Origin: JBBSDV01 sp038240335 | GTDB taxonomy: Bacteria; Chloroflexota; Dehalococcoidia; DSTF01; JACRBR01 | NCBI GenBank assembly: GCA_038240335.1 | Contig: JBBSDV010000019.1 | Location: 1 to 24,274 of the forward strand | DNA: 24,274 nucleotides | Direction of reading: 5' to 3' | In this document: positions 1 through 7,854 of the stretch, piece by piece | How the letters are laid out: each line of letters begins with the position of its first letter | How positions within the stretch are numbered: the first letter of the stretch is position 1 | Translations under genes and position numbers: made by a program | Notes under the pieces: model-generated | What the model was told of the DNA's origin: nothing | The model's input: only the letters and a program-made list of their open reading frames with translations | Database searches by the model: none

Positions 1-332
1 ACGTTGTTGTCGAGCACGAACTCGGGCCAGGGGACGCGCTCGACGGCCGCCGGCAGTTCGCTCGCGGCGAAGAAGTAGTGCGGGTATTGCCAGTTCGGGA
101 AGAGCGTCGGCAATGGTTGATAGCCGGCGTCGCGCAAGATCTCATTCGCCGTCGCGCCGACAACCTTCATCGCATCGAGCACGAAGCGCAGGCGCTCTTC
201 CGGTGGCCGCCGCGTGCCATCCTCCCACCGGCGCAGCGTCTCGACCGGCACACCGAGCAGCGCGCCGAGCGCCGGCCGCGTCAGCCCGAGACGCTGCCGC
301 TCCTCGCGCAGCCGCAGGTTCCATGCCGCCAT
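1..332 (-). CDS. XRE-type HTH regulator, 3' end outside window
   Basis: This is the N-terminal 110 residues of a minus-strand protein that runs off the left edge. Residues 1-60 form a Cro/C1-type helix-turn-helix: MAAWNLRLREERQRLGLTR begins it, and the segment around 28-43 (GVPVETLRRWEDGTRRP) looks like the recognition helix and the following turn. Residues about 78-110 (aromatic YPHYFF, then VPWPEFVLDNN) resemble the start of the PAS-like ligand-binding part found in MmyB-type regulators, but too little is present to be sure. ATG at 332 was chosen because it gives the standard XRE N-terminus; no clear Shine-Dalgarno precedes it, so the message may be leaderless. It diverges from the secreted hydrolase at 477 and could regulate it or itself; that link is inferred from position only. 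Confidence 0.8.
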   Translation of the reverse strand, partial: MAAWNLRLREERQRLGLTRPALGALLGVPVETLRRWEDGTRRPPEERLRFVLDAMKVVGATANEILRDAGYQPLPTLFPNWQYPHYFFAASELPAAVERVPWPEFVLDNN

Positions 333-374
333 GCGGGCAGTATTGGGGCTGCGGCTGCGGGGAGGAAGATCGAA

Positions 375-388
375 ATTTGGTACCGAAT
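375..388. promoter_or_regulatory. Near-palindrome, candidate operator
   Basis: ATTTGGTACCGAAT is palindromic at 12 of 14 positions. It lies between the divergent XRE regulator and hydrolase genes, just upstream of both. A binding site for the adjacent HTH protein is plausible, but this is inference from position and symmetry. Confidence 0.3.
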
Positions 389-403
389 GTGCCACTCCAG
401 CTC

Positions 404-433
404 TCGACACAGGTGCGTCAGGTGTGAGTTAAT
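404..433 (+). promoter_or_regulatory. Candidate sigma70-type promoter of the hydrolase gene
   Basis: A -35-like TCGACA (5 of 6 to TTGACA) is followed after 18 bases by GTTAAT (4 of 6 to TATAAT). It sits about 45 bases upstream of the TTG start at 477, which has its own ribosome binding site. The match is moderate and untested. Confidence 0.35.
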
Positions 434-476
434 CGCGGCATCGGCCACCATTTCGAGCGTTCTGGAGGGAGCAACG

Positions 477-3002
477 TTGAAGACGTGCTGGATGAAGTTA
501 TCTGCGATCACGGTTTTCGTACTGCTTATAATGTCGGTCTTGCAGGCGAGAGCCGAGGCGCAAGACAAAGGTGAACCTGGCTCGCCCGTAGCCGCTGATC
601 CTTGTAACGCGCGGCTCGCAACCCAAGTATCCACGGACGGGCGATTCAACATCGGCGCCCTACCAGATGCCGCCACGTGCGGGCAGATTTCCGGCAGCTG
701 GGATCTGATGTACCGCTGGCCAAGCGGTCCTCGCACATCCTTTACCACGTTTCGAATCGATGGAAGTGACTACGTCTATGGAGCGAGCGGCACTATGACG
801 CTCGCGCCCACGAACGACGGCCTAACGAACAACAGCACATGGAAGATTGGGGATCTCCAGATCTCGCAACTGCTATCGATCGTGAGCAACCCCGACACTG
901 GCCAAGCCGATCGGGTTCAGGTTAAGTACTCCGTCGTCAATACAGGCGCGACTACTCATACCGTCGAACTTCGCCAGATGATTGACACGGAGCTGAACTA
1001 CAACGACGGCGCACCGTTCCGCGTGCCGGGCGTGGGTATCGTCACTCGTGAGATGGAGTTTGACGAACCGGCGATCCCACCGACGCTCTATTCATTCTTC
1101 AATGTCAGCGACTCGGCACACGTCGCGGCCATCACGACCCAGGATGCCGCTTCGGTCACGCCGTCGCGTCTCCTGCTCGCTTCCTGGCCACGCATCTGGA
1201 CAACAGCGTTCGACTACACGGTTGATCCATTTGTCGACTTCACCAGCGACAGCGCGTACGCCCTCTACTGGCCGTCTCAAAGCCTCGGCGCGGCGGCAAC
1301 GAGCACGTACATCAATTACATCGGCCTGGCGCAACTCAATGTCGATCTAAACCCGCCGCTGGCGTTGGGCGTAAATGCCCCGGCCGCCCTCGACAACGTG
1401 AACGGCGCCTACTCACCCAACCCATTCAATGTCACCGCGACCGTCTTCAATAACGGCGCGGCAACCGCCACGGGCGTGCAGCTCTCAATCGCTTTGCCTG
1501 CCGGCCTAACCCTCGCGGCGGGGGACGCGGCACAATCTGTCGGCGATTTGAATGTTGGGCAAGAGAGGCAGGTAACGTGGAGCGTCCAGGCATCACCTCA
1601 GGCCGGCAACGTCACGTTGGCCTACAGCGTGTCGGCAAGCGCGACGAACGCCCAGCCAAAGACGTTGGTCAACCAGATCGCGCTTCCCGCACTCTCGGCA
1701 CCGTGCTCCTCGGAACAGGTCGTGTTCATTTCGGGCATCACCTTCAACCTGCCGACTGTCCAAGATAGAAACACAACTAGGCCTGCGAAAGCGTTTTCCG
1801 TACAGGACTTCGGCAGCGGTGGTCGCGCCTTCTTCGACAAGCCGGGCGGCATCATGGACTATCTGCGGAACAGTGGTTACACGGATGCGGATTTCAAGTT
1901 CTTCAGCTACAACCCAGCATGGTCCACCGCGGATGGCGACAACCCGAACAACGGACGATACAACGGCGCCGACACGAGGGATCACTCCGTCGGGGAGTCC
2001 GCATCGTTGCTCGGACGAGAGCTGACGTATTGGATGGGAAAATGTCCGCAAAGCCACTTCATCATCGTGGCTCACAGCCTCGGTGGCGCGGTTGCAGCCT
2101 ACTGGGCATCCCTCGCGACGCCGAGTCAGATAGCACAGACGCGCGCGATAGTGACGCTCGAGAGTCCGCTCGCGGGCGTCTCGCCGGGTAATTGCGCGCT
2201 GAATTCGCTCCTGCGCGACATTCCGGCCAAGGTAGTCGGCGGGAACGTGGCAATCAGTCTCTGCGATGCTTCCGTTTCTGGCGTGCAAAAGAAAATGAAG
2301 GACGGCATCGCGAGAATCACGACGCTGAGCCTGAACGACGGTAACGACCCGGTCGTGAACGGTTGCCTGGCGAACGGGACCTCGCGTGGAGACGGACTAT
2401 TCAATGCGATTAGCGCTAACAACGGAAGGGTCTGGGACAGTGTTGATTTTACGCCCACGGGGATCCGCATCACGGTTCCTTCTGGTGTCGCAAACCTCCT
2501 CACGTGTTACGGAGCCCAGGGACTGGTGGGTCTCGCTGAATTGGCGGTCGGTTTAGCCGGCGATCATCTGTTGCCGTTCGACCCCGCTTGCGAATGCACC
2601 GCCGCTGTGCATGACTTCTTGCATCGCGCGCGGTACTCCGGGTTCTACGACGATCCGAAATTGCAGTACGCCGGCTCGTGGTCGCACCCGTCTAACGGAC
2701 ATCGGATACTCGGCACCGAGTCGATTTCGTCAAACGTAGGCGATATAGCGACGCTCGCCATTCCGGCGAATCGCACCAGCGTGACGCTCATCTACCCGAT
2801 GTCGCCTGGCGGCGGCTCGTTCAAGGTCGAGATGTGCGGAACGTCTCAGAACTTGCGGCAGTGGCCGACCATCGACGCGCGCACGGAGCTCAGGCTCTCA
2901 ATCACGTGCTCGAACCCGGTCTTGAAGGTCACGGTGCTCCCGTTCATTCCGTTCACGCGGATCGGCCGTCCGGTGTCGATCGACGCGGTCGAGATTCGGT
3001 AG
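477..3002 (+). CDS. Secreted alpha/beta-hydrolase (lipase/esterase-like) with CARDB-like domain
   Basis: This 841-aa protein is probably exported. It has a short N-region, a hydrophobic stretch (about residues 8-23) and an Ala-rich signal-peptidase I site near 24-28. About residues 35-290 are an unrecognised beta-rich domain. Residues about 300-400 resemble a CARDB/DUF11 Ig-like domain (FNVTATVFNNGAATATGVQL). The C-terminal half has an alpha/beta-hydrolase fold with the nucleophile elbow VAHSLGGA (Ser534), as in DUF676/PGAP1-like lipases; a possible acid lies in LNDGNDPV and a possible His in SNGHRILG. The start is TTG 477: GGAGGG at 464-469 stands 7 bases before it, while the open frame upstream of it has no such signal. 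ATG 492 is an alternative. Substrate is unknown. The call as a secreted hydrolase is firm; lipase activity is an inference. Confidence 0.8.
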   Translation: MKTCWMKLSAITVFVLLIMSVLQARAEAQDKGEPGSPVAADPCNARLATQVSTDGRFNIGALPDAATCGQISGSWDLMYRWPSGPRTSFTTFRIDGSDYVYGASGTMTLAPTNDGLTNNSTWKIGDLQISQLLSIVSNPDTGQADRVQVKYSVVNTGATTHTVELRQMIDTELNYNDGAPFRVPGVGIVTREMEFDEPAIPPTLYSFFNVSDSAHVAAITTQDAASVTPSRLLLASWPRIWTTAFDYTVDPFVDFTSDSAYALYWPSQSLGAAATSTYINYIGLAQLNVDLNPPLALGVNAPAALDNVNGAYSPNPFNVTATVFNNGAATATGVQLSIALPAGLTLAAGDAAQSVGDLNVGQERQVTWSVQASPQAGNVTLAYSVSASATNAQPKTLVNQIALPALSAPCSSEQVVFISGITFNLPTVQDRNTTRPAKAFSVQDFGSGGRAFFDKPGGIMDYLRNSGYTDADFKFFSYNPAWSTADGDNPNNGRYNGADTRDHSVGESASLLGRELTYWMGKCPQSHFIIVAHSLGGAVAAYWASLATPSQIAQTRAIVTLESPLAGVSPGNCALNSLLRDIPAKVVGGNVAISLCDASVSGVQKKMKDGIARITTLSLNDGNDPVVNGCLANGTSRGDGLFNAISANNGRVWDSVDFTPTGIRITVPSGVANLLTCYGAQGLVGLAELAVGLAGDHLLPFDPACECTAAVHDFLHRARYSGFYDDPKLQYAGSWSHPSNGHRILGTESISSNVGDIATLAIPANRTSVTLIYPMSPGGGSFKVEMCGTSQNLRQWPTIDARTELRLSITCSNPVLKVTVLPFIPFTRIGRPVSIDAVEIR

Positions 3003-3020
3003 TAGCTAGAGACGCCTCTG

Positions 3021-3045
3021 GGGGGTGGCGCAATGCGCCGCCCCC
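3021..3045. terminator. Strong hairpin between convergent genes
   Basis: GGGGG-T-GGCGC pairs with GCGCC-G-CCCCC around an AAT loop, giving an 11-bp stem with one G-T wobble. It lies between the stop of the hydrolase (3002) and the stop of the monooxygenase (3093), so it could end transcription from both sides. No U-tract follows on either strand, so a classical intrinsic terminator is not certain. Confidence 0.5.
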
Positions 3046-3092
3046 ACAGGGGACGCTTCGGAAGGCTTGTGGCGCAACGTCAGCGCGACGTC

Positions 3093-5009
3093 CTACACAA
3101 ACACATAATCCGCGGCGTCCGGGGATTTCGTCTGCCGCCAGTACTCGATGAGGTTGAAGGGCCAGTTTTGGGAGACTCTGCCTTTCTCGTTTTTGTACCA
3201 GCTGTTGACGGTCGAGACGCCCCAGGCCATCTGCTGGTTGCCGGCGTCGATGCGGTCGTTGTAGGCGTCGTGTACGGACCGCTTGCAGTCCATCGCCGCG
3301 TGCCCCTCTTCGAGCAGCAGGCGCAGGCAACCGACAACGTAGCGCACCTCGCACTCCGAGAAATAGATGATGCTGCCGTTGACGACGATGTTCGTGTTCG
3401 GGCCGTAGAGGAGGAAGAAGTTCGGGAAGCCGGGCACCGTGATGCCCAGGTAGGCGCGGGCGTCGCCGTTCCACTGCTCGGCCAGCTCGACGCCGCCGCG
3501 GCCGATCACCTTCATCGGCGTCAGGAAGCGGGACGCCTGGAAGCCGGTAGCGTAGACGATGGCGTCGGCCTCGTGCACGGTACCATCAGTCGTGCGGACG
3601 CCGTGCGGCGTGATCTCGGCGATCGGCGTCGTGTCGAGCGTCACGTTGTCGCGCTTGAGCGCCTCCGCCCAGACGCCGTTGTCGAGAACGATGCGCTTCG
3701 ATGCCGGCGGATACGACGGCACGACCTTCGCCAGCAGGTCGGGCCGATCCTGGAACTGCGATTGCAGGTAGCCCGTGAGCAGTGCGCGAATCATGTCGTT
3801 CTCGGCGCTCACGGAATGCGCTTTATCCGGCCACGACTCGTCGACGCGCGCGGCGGCGAGCAGCCCGTCGCCCGTCGTCCAGAAGAGCCAGAAGCGGTAC
3901 CAGTGCGCGTAGTGAGGGATGTGGAGGAAGAGCCAGCGCAACCCCACCGGCACCTCGTCGTGATAGTGCGGCACCGGCACGAACCAGTTCGGCGTGCGCT
4001 GAAAGATGTGCAGCTCGGCGACATCCTTGGCAATCACCGGGATGAACTGCGCCGCGCTGGCGCCGTTGCCGATGACGGCGACGCGCTTGCCGGTGAGGTC
4101 GATGTGGTGGTTCCAGCGCGCCGAATGGAATGTCTCCCCCTCGAAGCTCGCCATGCCGGGAATGTCCGGCATGTTGGGACGGTTGAGCTGCCCGACGGCG
4201 CTGATCACGGCCTGCGCCTCGATCATCTCCTCGCCGCCGCTGGGCGTGCGCAGCCGCAGCACCCACGTCGCGCGCTTCTCGTCGAATTCGGCCGAGAGCA
4301 CCTCGGTGCTGAAGCGGATGTGCTCGCGCACGCCGTACTTCGTCGCGCAGTCGCGGAAATAATCGAGCAGCACGTCCTGCGTCGAGAAATGCTTCGGCCA
4401 GTCGATCTTCTGCTCGAAGGAGTAGCTGTAGGAGGCGTTCGTGACGTCCACGCGCGCGCCGGGGTAGCTGTTCTCGAACCACGTGCCGCCGACGTCGTCG
4501 TTCTTTTCGATCACCACGAACGGCACGCCCGCCTGCTTCAGGCGGATGCCGGCGAGGATACCGGACATGCCGGCGCCGATGATCGCGACGCTGAAGGCAG
4601 TGTCGGGGTCCTTGCGCCACGACGGGGCGCGCGGGTCGTCCTTGAGCGACAGCTCCTCAAGGAGCAGCGGGATGTACTCGTCCGACGACGGCGAGCCGGT
4701 CATCCACTCGGTGATCCGCCGCACTTCGGCCTCACCGAGCTCGAAGGCGACCGCCGGGGCGTGATCGCGGAGCGACACGATCGCTTCGAACGCAAGATCG
4801 CGTGCGGCCGCCTGCTGCGCGTCCGTCATGCCGCCCTGCGGGATCCCCGGCGCCATGCCGACCGGCCGCAGCTCGTCGCGCAGCAGCGAGAGGTCGCCGG
4901 TCGCGTGCGCAAGTGCCGGCAGCAGCGCCGGCAGGAACGCATCCTCGAGAGCGGCGTGGATCTCCGCATCGTCGCCGGCAATCGGCTGAATCTCCTGGGA
5001 AATGGCCAA
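3093..5009 (-). CDS. Flavin-dependent Baeyer-Villiger monooxygenase, 4-hydroxyacetophenone type
   Basis: This 638-aa class B flavoprotein monooxygenase should use FAD and NADPH with O2 to insert oxygen next to a ketone. Visible motifs are the FAD-binding GAGMSG (145-150), GGTWFENSYPGARVD (174-188), the BVMO fingerprint FEGETFHSARWN (289-300, with N where P or D is usual), the second dinucleotide motif GNGASA (314-319) and FQRTP (336-340). Residues 1-138 form an N-terminal extension before the FAD domain, as in 4-hydroxyacetophenone monooxygenase, which is of almost the same length. The start is TTG 5009: AGGAG lies 7 bases upstream. The open frame extends further upstream, but through intergenic repeats, so those starts were rejected. 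Substrate cannot be read from sequence. It appears monocistronic, with repeats between it and the next gene upstream. Confidence 0.9.
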   Translation of the reverse strand: MAISQEIQPIAGDDAEIHAALEDAFLPALLPALAHATGDLSLLRDELRPVGMAPGIPQGGMTDAQQAAARDLAFEAIVSLRDHAPAVAFELGEAEVRRITEWMTGSPSSDEYIPLLLEELSLKDDPRAPSWRKDPDTAFSVAIIGAGMSGILAGIRLKQAGVPFVVIEKNDDVGGTWFENSYPGARVDVTNASYSYSFEQKIDWPKHFSTQDVLLDYFRDCATKYGVREHIRFSTEVLSAEFDEKRATWVLRLRTPSGGEEMIEAQAVISAVGQLNRPNMPDIPGMASFEGETFHSARWNHHIDLTGKRVAVIGNGASAAQFIPVIAKDVAELHIFQRTPNWFVPVPHYHDEVPVGLRWLFLHIPHYAHWYRFWLFWTTGDGLLAAARVDESWPDKAHSVSAENDMIRALLTGYLQSQFQDRPDLLAKVVPSYPPASKRIVLDNGVWAEALKRDNVTLDTTPIAEITPHGVRTTDGTVHEADAIVYATGFQASRFLTPMKVIGRGGVELAEQWNGDARAYLGITVPGFPNFFLLYGPNTNIVVNGSIIYFSECEVRYVVGCLRLLLEEGHAAMDCKRSVHDAYNDRIDAGNQQMAWGVSTVNSWYKNEKGRVSQNWPFNLIEYWRQTKSPDAADYVFV

Positions 5010-5112
5010 GGCGGTGCTCCTGGATTCGTGGCGGTGGGGTGTTCCGTCTGGATCAAGCGTAGCGCGGCGCTGTGCGGCGATCGACCGCCGTGCGCGCATA
5101 TCAAACTTATGG

Positions 5113-5158
5113 GAGGCGTACGGGCGAGATTCTTCGCTGGCGCTCTGAATGACAACGG
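5113..5158. repeat. 46-bp direct repeat, copy 1
   Basis: A 46-base segment starting GAGGCGTACGGGCGAG is identical to 5188-5233, 75 bases away. Read on the minus strand it carries the CATTCAGAGCGC...GAAGAATCTCGCC type of intergenic repeat. It lies upstream of the monooxygenase gene. Confidence 0.85.
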
Positions 5159-5187
5159 TTGGGTGAGTGCGGTGGTGATAGGGCATT

Positions 5188-5233
5188 GAGGCGTACGGGC
5201 GAGATTCTTCGCTGGCGCTCTGAATGACAACGG
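5188..5233. repeat. 46-bp direct repeat, copy 2
   Basis: This is an exact copy of 5113-5158 in the same orientation. The 29-base spacer between the two copies is not repeated. A short GGTTC/GGTTG period-5 run follows at about 5234-5250. Confidence 0.85.
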
Positions 5234-5287
5234 GTTCGGTTCGGTTGGGTTGGTGCGTCGTGCCACGCCGCAGATTCATTCGAGCAG

Positions 5288-7591
5288 CTAGGCCGGGCTG
5301 CGCGGCGGCAGGCGGAGGGCGTGGCGGAGGAGGCTGCGGCGCGTCGCCGACCAGGCGGCATTGAGCCGCCGCGCGTCGTCGGCCGAGAGCGGCTTGGCGC
5401 CGAAGCGCTGGCGTTCGTACATCGAGGCGATGCACGCGACGTCGGCGGCGTCTGGCACCTCGCGCTGCAGGCGCTCCGCGAATTCGCGGGGCGTCTCGTG
5501 CGACTGCGGTCGGGCACGGCCGAACGCCGCCAAACGCACCGTCTTCTCCCACAACTGCGCCGGCGGCGCTAGGCCGCGCACGGCGTGCTGCCACGCGAAT
5601 GCACCGCTAGCAGCGGCAGCGACGGCGAGCGCCGCTAGCGCCGCCATGCCGATGAGCAGCCACTCGCGCGGCGTCGGCAACCGATCGCGAAGCGACGTCG
5701 GAGCGGCAGGCACTGGCGCTTGCGGCGCACCGTCCGGGCCGAGCGCAGCCGGCCGTGGAGCATCGGCAGCGGCTTGACTCGCCGCGGCGACAAGAGCGGT
5801 CGCCGGCCGCGGCACGAGCGGCTCCGACGGCGTCGGATTGAACTCGACCCAGCCGATGCCGGGAAAGTAGACCTCGGGCCAGGCGAAAGCCTGCTGCTGC
5901 GTCAGCCGGAGCGTGTCGCCGTCACGCTGCGCCGAATCGAGGACGTAGCCGGTGGCGATGCGCGCTGGGATGCCGAGCGTGCGCAGCATCACCGCCATCG
6001 CCGACGCGTGATAGTCGAAATAGCCGCGCTGCGCGTCGAAGAGGAAGTAGTCGACGTTGTCCTGGCGATTCGACGCCGCCGGAACGTTGTAGTCGACGGG
6101 AAACGTACGGATGTAGGCTTCGATAGCCGTCGCGGCGTCGTACGGATTGGCCGCGCTGCGGGCGATCTCCTGCGCCTTCTCGCGCACGCGATCCGGTAGG
6201 CGGCGGGAGAGCTGCAGGTACTCGGGCGTGACCCACGACGGATACTGGGTGCCGGCGGCGCGAAGCTGCTCGACGGAGGCGGCGCTGACGCTGCCGGTGA
6301 CGGTGTACTCATCGCCGTTCGCGAGATGTTCGGCCGGTTTGAGGCTGCTGATATCGAACGGGTTCGCGCCGGCGCTCGCGGCGGCCGGCTGATCCGACTG
6401 CACCGGTTGCCCGAGGCTGAAGAGATGGTTGTTGTTGCCACCTGCGACCTCGATCTTGATCGTCGCCTCCTGGCGTGGCGCGGGCGCCGGGTCGGCCCCC
6501 GGCGGCGCGATCTTGTTCACCTCATCGGCGAACGTGCTGTCGCCAGCGCTGAGCGGCACGTCATTTTCGTTGTTCACGCGCCACCCGTCGCGGGTGTACA
6601 GGTTGAGCGACTGCTCGCGCAGGAACGGCGCGATGTCGAGGGGGATGTCGCCCTTAACGTCGACCGCCGGGATGTCCTGGAGCGTAATCGCGCCCTGGAT
6701 GGCGAGCGCGTCCTTCAGGCTGTGGATCTTCGCGCCCTTGTCCGGGTTGATCGACAGGAAGACACGGGCGACCGGCGTCAGGTGGCTCGTTATCGGCGAG
6801 ACGAGCGCGTCCCAGCGCGCATTCGCCGCGGCCGAATGATCGCCGAGCGGCATCAAGAACACGGCGCCGAGCATCGCGCAGGTCACCCAGAACGTCGCGT
6901 TCAGCACCGAGAGGCTGATGAAGCGCGGGTAGGCGACGCCATCCCGCTCCCAGCGCCGCTCCTGCTTGCCGACGCGCAGCCGCATGAAGAGCAGCACCGC
7001 GACGATCAAGTACACGACGGCCGCGATGCTGACCTGGCTCGTGCTGAATCCGGTGTTCCAGACGAGCGCCGCCGCGCCGGGGATGAGGCCGAGGATCGCG
7101 TTGCGCCAGCGGAAGATCGCCCACGCCGAGACGAACGTGCCGAGCCACGTCAGCGCGAGAATAATCACGATGACCGGCACGCGATCGGTGCTCGAGCCAC
7201 CCTGCGTCGTGGCGGACCACCAGACGTACATGCGGTCGAGCAGGTGGTCGGTGCGGACGTACAACGAATGGCCGGGGAGCACCGACATCACCTCGAAGAA
7301 GATGATCGACAAGCCGGCGAAGATTCCGATCGGCAGCAGCAGCAGTTGGTTCCATCGCACCCGCGAGAGCGCGTAGGCGATGACGAGCGCAGATGCGCCG
7401 ACGGCGTAGAGCGACGGCAGCCCGCGCACCCAGTTTGCTGAATCGACCGAGGCGACGACGGTCATGCAGGCGACGGCGGCGAGCGCGAATGTGAGCGCCT
7501 CTTCCCAGGCGCGAGAGGCCGTCCGCGTGGTCTCGCCGCGCGGCGCGACCATGGTGTCACGCTGGTAGATGTCGTCCCAGTTCAGTTGCAT
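5288..7591 (-). CDS. TgpA-like membrane protein with catalytically dead transglutaminase domain
   Basis: This 767-aa protein has the TgpA/DUF3488-transglutaminase-DUF4129 layout. Several N-terminal membrane helices (about residues 30-270) are followed by a long extracytoplasmic part, a transglutaminase-like core (about 490-590), a Pro/Ala-rich linker, one more helix (about 640-665) and a cytoplasmic DUF4129-like tail. The core is easy to recognise (RGYFDYHASAMAVMLRTLGIPAR; FAWPEVYFPGIGWVEFNPTP). All three catalytic positions are changed: Cys to Phe525, His to Phe569 and Asp to Asn585, with the family's spacing between them intact. It is therefore probably a pseudoenzyme with a binding or structural envelope role. 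ATG 7591 was chosen; ATG 7633 is an alternative that adds 14 residues. Neither has a clear ribosome binding site. Confidence 0.85.
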   Translation of the reverse strand: MQLNWDDIYQRDTMVAPRGETTRTASRAWEEALTFALAAVACMTVVASVDSANWVRGLPSLYAVGASALVIAYALSRVRWNQLLLLPIGIFAGLSIIFFEVMSVLPGHSLYVRTDHLLDRMYVWWSATTQGGSSTDRVPVIVIILALTWLGTFVSAWAIFRWRNAILGLIPGAAALVWNTGFSTSQVSIAAVVYLIVAVLLFMRLRVGKQERRWERDGVAYPRFISLSVLNATFWVTCAMLGAVFLMPLGDHSAAANARWDALVSPITSHLTPVARVFLSINPDKGAKIHSLKDALAIQGAITLQDIPAVDVKGDIPLDIAPFLREQSLNLYTRDGWRVNNENDVPLSAGDSTFADEVNKIAPPGADPAPAPRQEATIKIEVAGGNNNHLFSLGQPVQSDQPAAASAGANPFDISSLKPAEHLANGDEYTVTGSVSAASVEQLRAAGTQYPSWVTPEYLQLSRRLPDRVREKAQEIARSAANPYDAATAIEAYIRTFPVDYNVPAASNRQDNVDYFLFDAQRGYFDYHASAMAVMLRTLGIPARIATGYVLDSAQRDGDTLRLTQQQAFAWPEVYFPGIGWVEFNPTPSEPLVPRPATALVAAASQAAADAPRPAALGPDGAPQAPVPAAPTSLRDRLPTPREWLLIGMAALAALAVAAAASGAFAWQHAVRGLAPPAQLWEKTVRLAAFGRARPQSHETPREFAERLQREVPDAADVACIASMYERQRFGAKPLSADDARRLNAAWSATRRSLLRHALRLPPRSPA

Positions 7592-7753
7592 AGCTGTCGT
7601 TCTACGATTGCTAAGAGACGCGAACCCGCCCATGAACCGAAGGCAGCGGCCCGTTAAGGGATACGGGCTCCGCGCAGCCGCGGTTCCTCGAAGTATTGCA
7701 GCTTTGGCGGCGAGCTCGTGTTGCGAATGCGTGTTTGTGAGGGTAATAAGAGC

Positions 7754-7802
7754 GCCGGGGACGCCCCGGACCCCGGCAGTCGCCGCGGCGACTGCACTCC
7801 GC
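7754..7802. repeat. Double-palindrome intergenic element, copy 1
   Basis: CCGGGG-ACG-CCCCGG (7755-7769) is followed by a perfect 20-base palindrome (7776-7795) and then ACTCCGC. A second copy with the same order lies at 10878-10928. It is downstream of the PQQ lipoprotein stop, so it may also act as a transcription end. A run of eight G follows at 7803-7810. Confidence 0.65.
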
Positions 7803-7833
7803 GGGGGGGGTCGCCATCCCGGCTCGTGCCGCA

Positions 7834-7854
7834 CGTTCCCACTTCCCGCTTCCT
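7834..7854. repeat. Heptanucleotide array, 3 units
   Basis: Units CGTTCCC, ACTTCCC and GCTTCCT run head to tail from the stop codon of the PQQ lipoprotein gene (7853-7855) outward. On the coding strand this reads as a purine-rich GGAAGYG series. Confidence 0.5.

Noticed and set aside
78..476. N-terminal extension of the secreted hydrolase
   Set aside because: It lies antisense to the XRE gene and would place the signal peptide inside the protein.
3033..5189. Plus-strand 718-aa open frame opposite the monooxygenase
   Set aside because: Arg/Val/His-rich with no motifs. It is the antisense of a clear BVMO gene and arises from high GC.
5010..5594. N-terminal extension of the monooxygenase open frame
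   Set aside because: Reads through 46-bp repeats and into the neighbouring gene; TTG 5009 has a proper ribosome binding site and gives the family length.
6326..7441. Plus-strand 371-aa open frame opposite the TgpA-like gene
   Set aside because: Shadow frame with charged low-complexity composition; the minus strand has recognisable domains.
7803..7810. Run of eight G as a possible phase-variation tract
   Set aside because: It lies in an intergenic repeat, not in a coding or promoter position where slippage would switch a gene.
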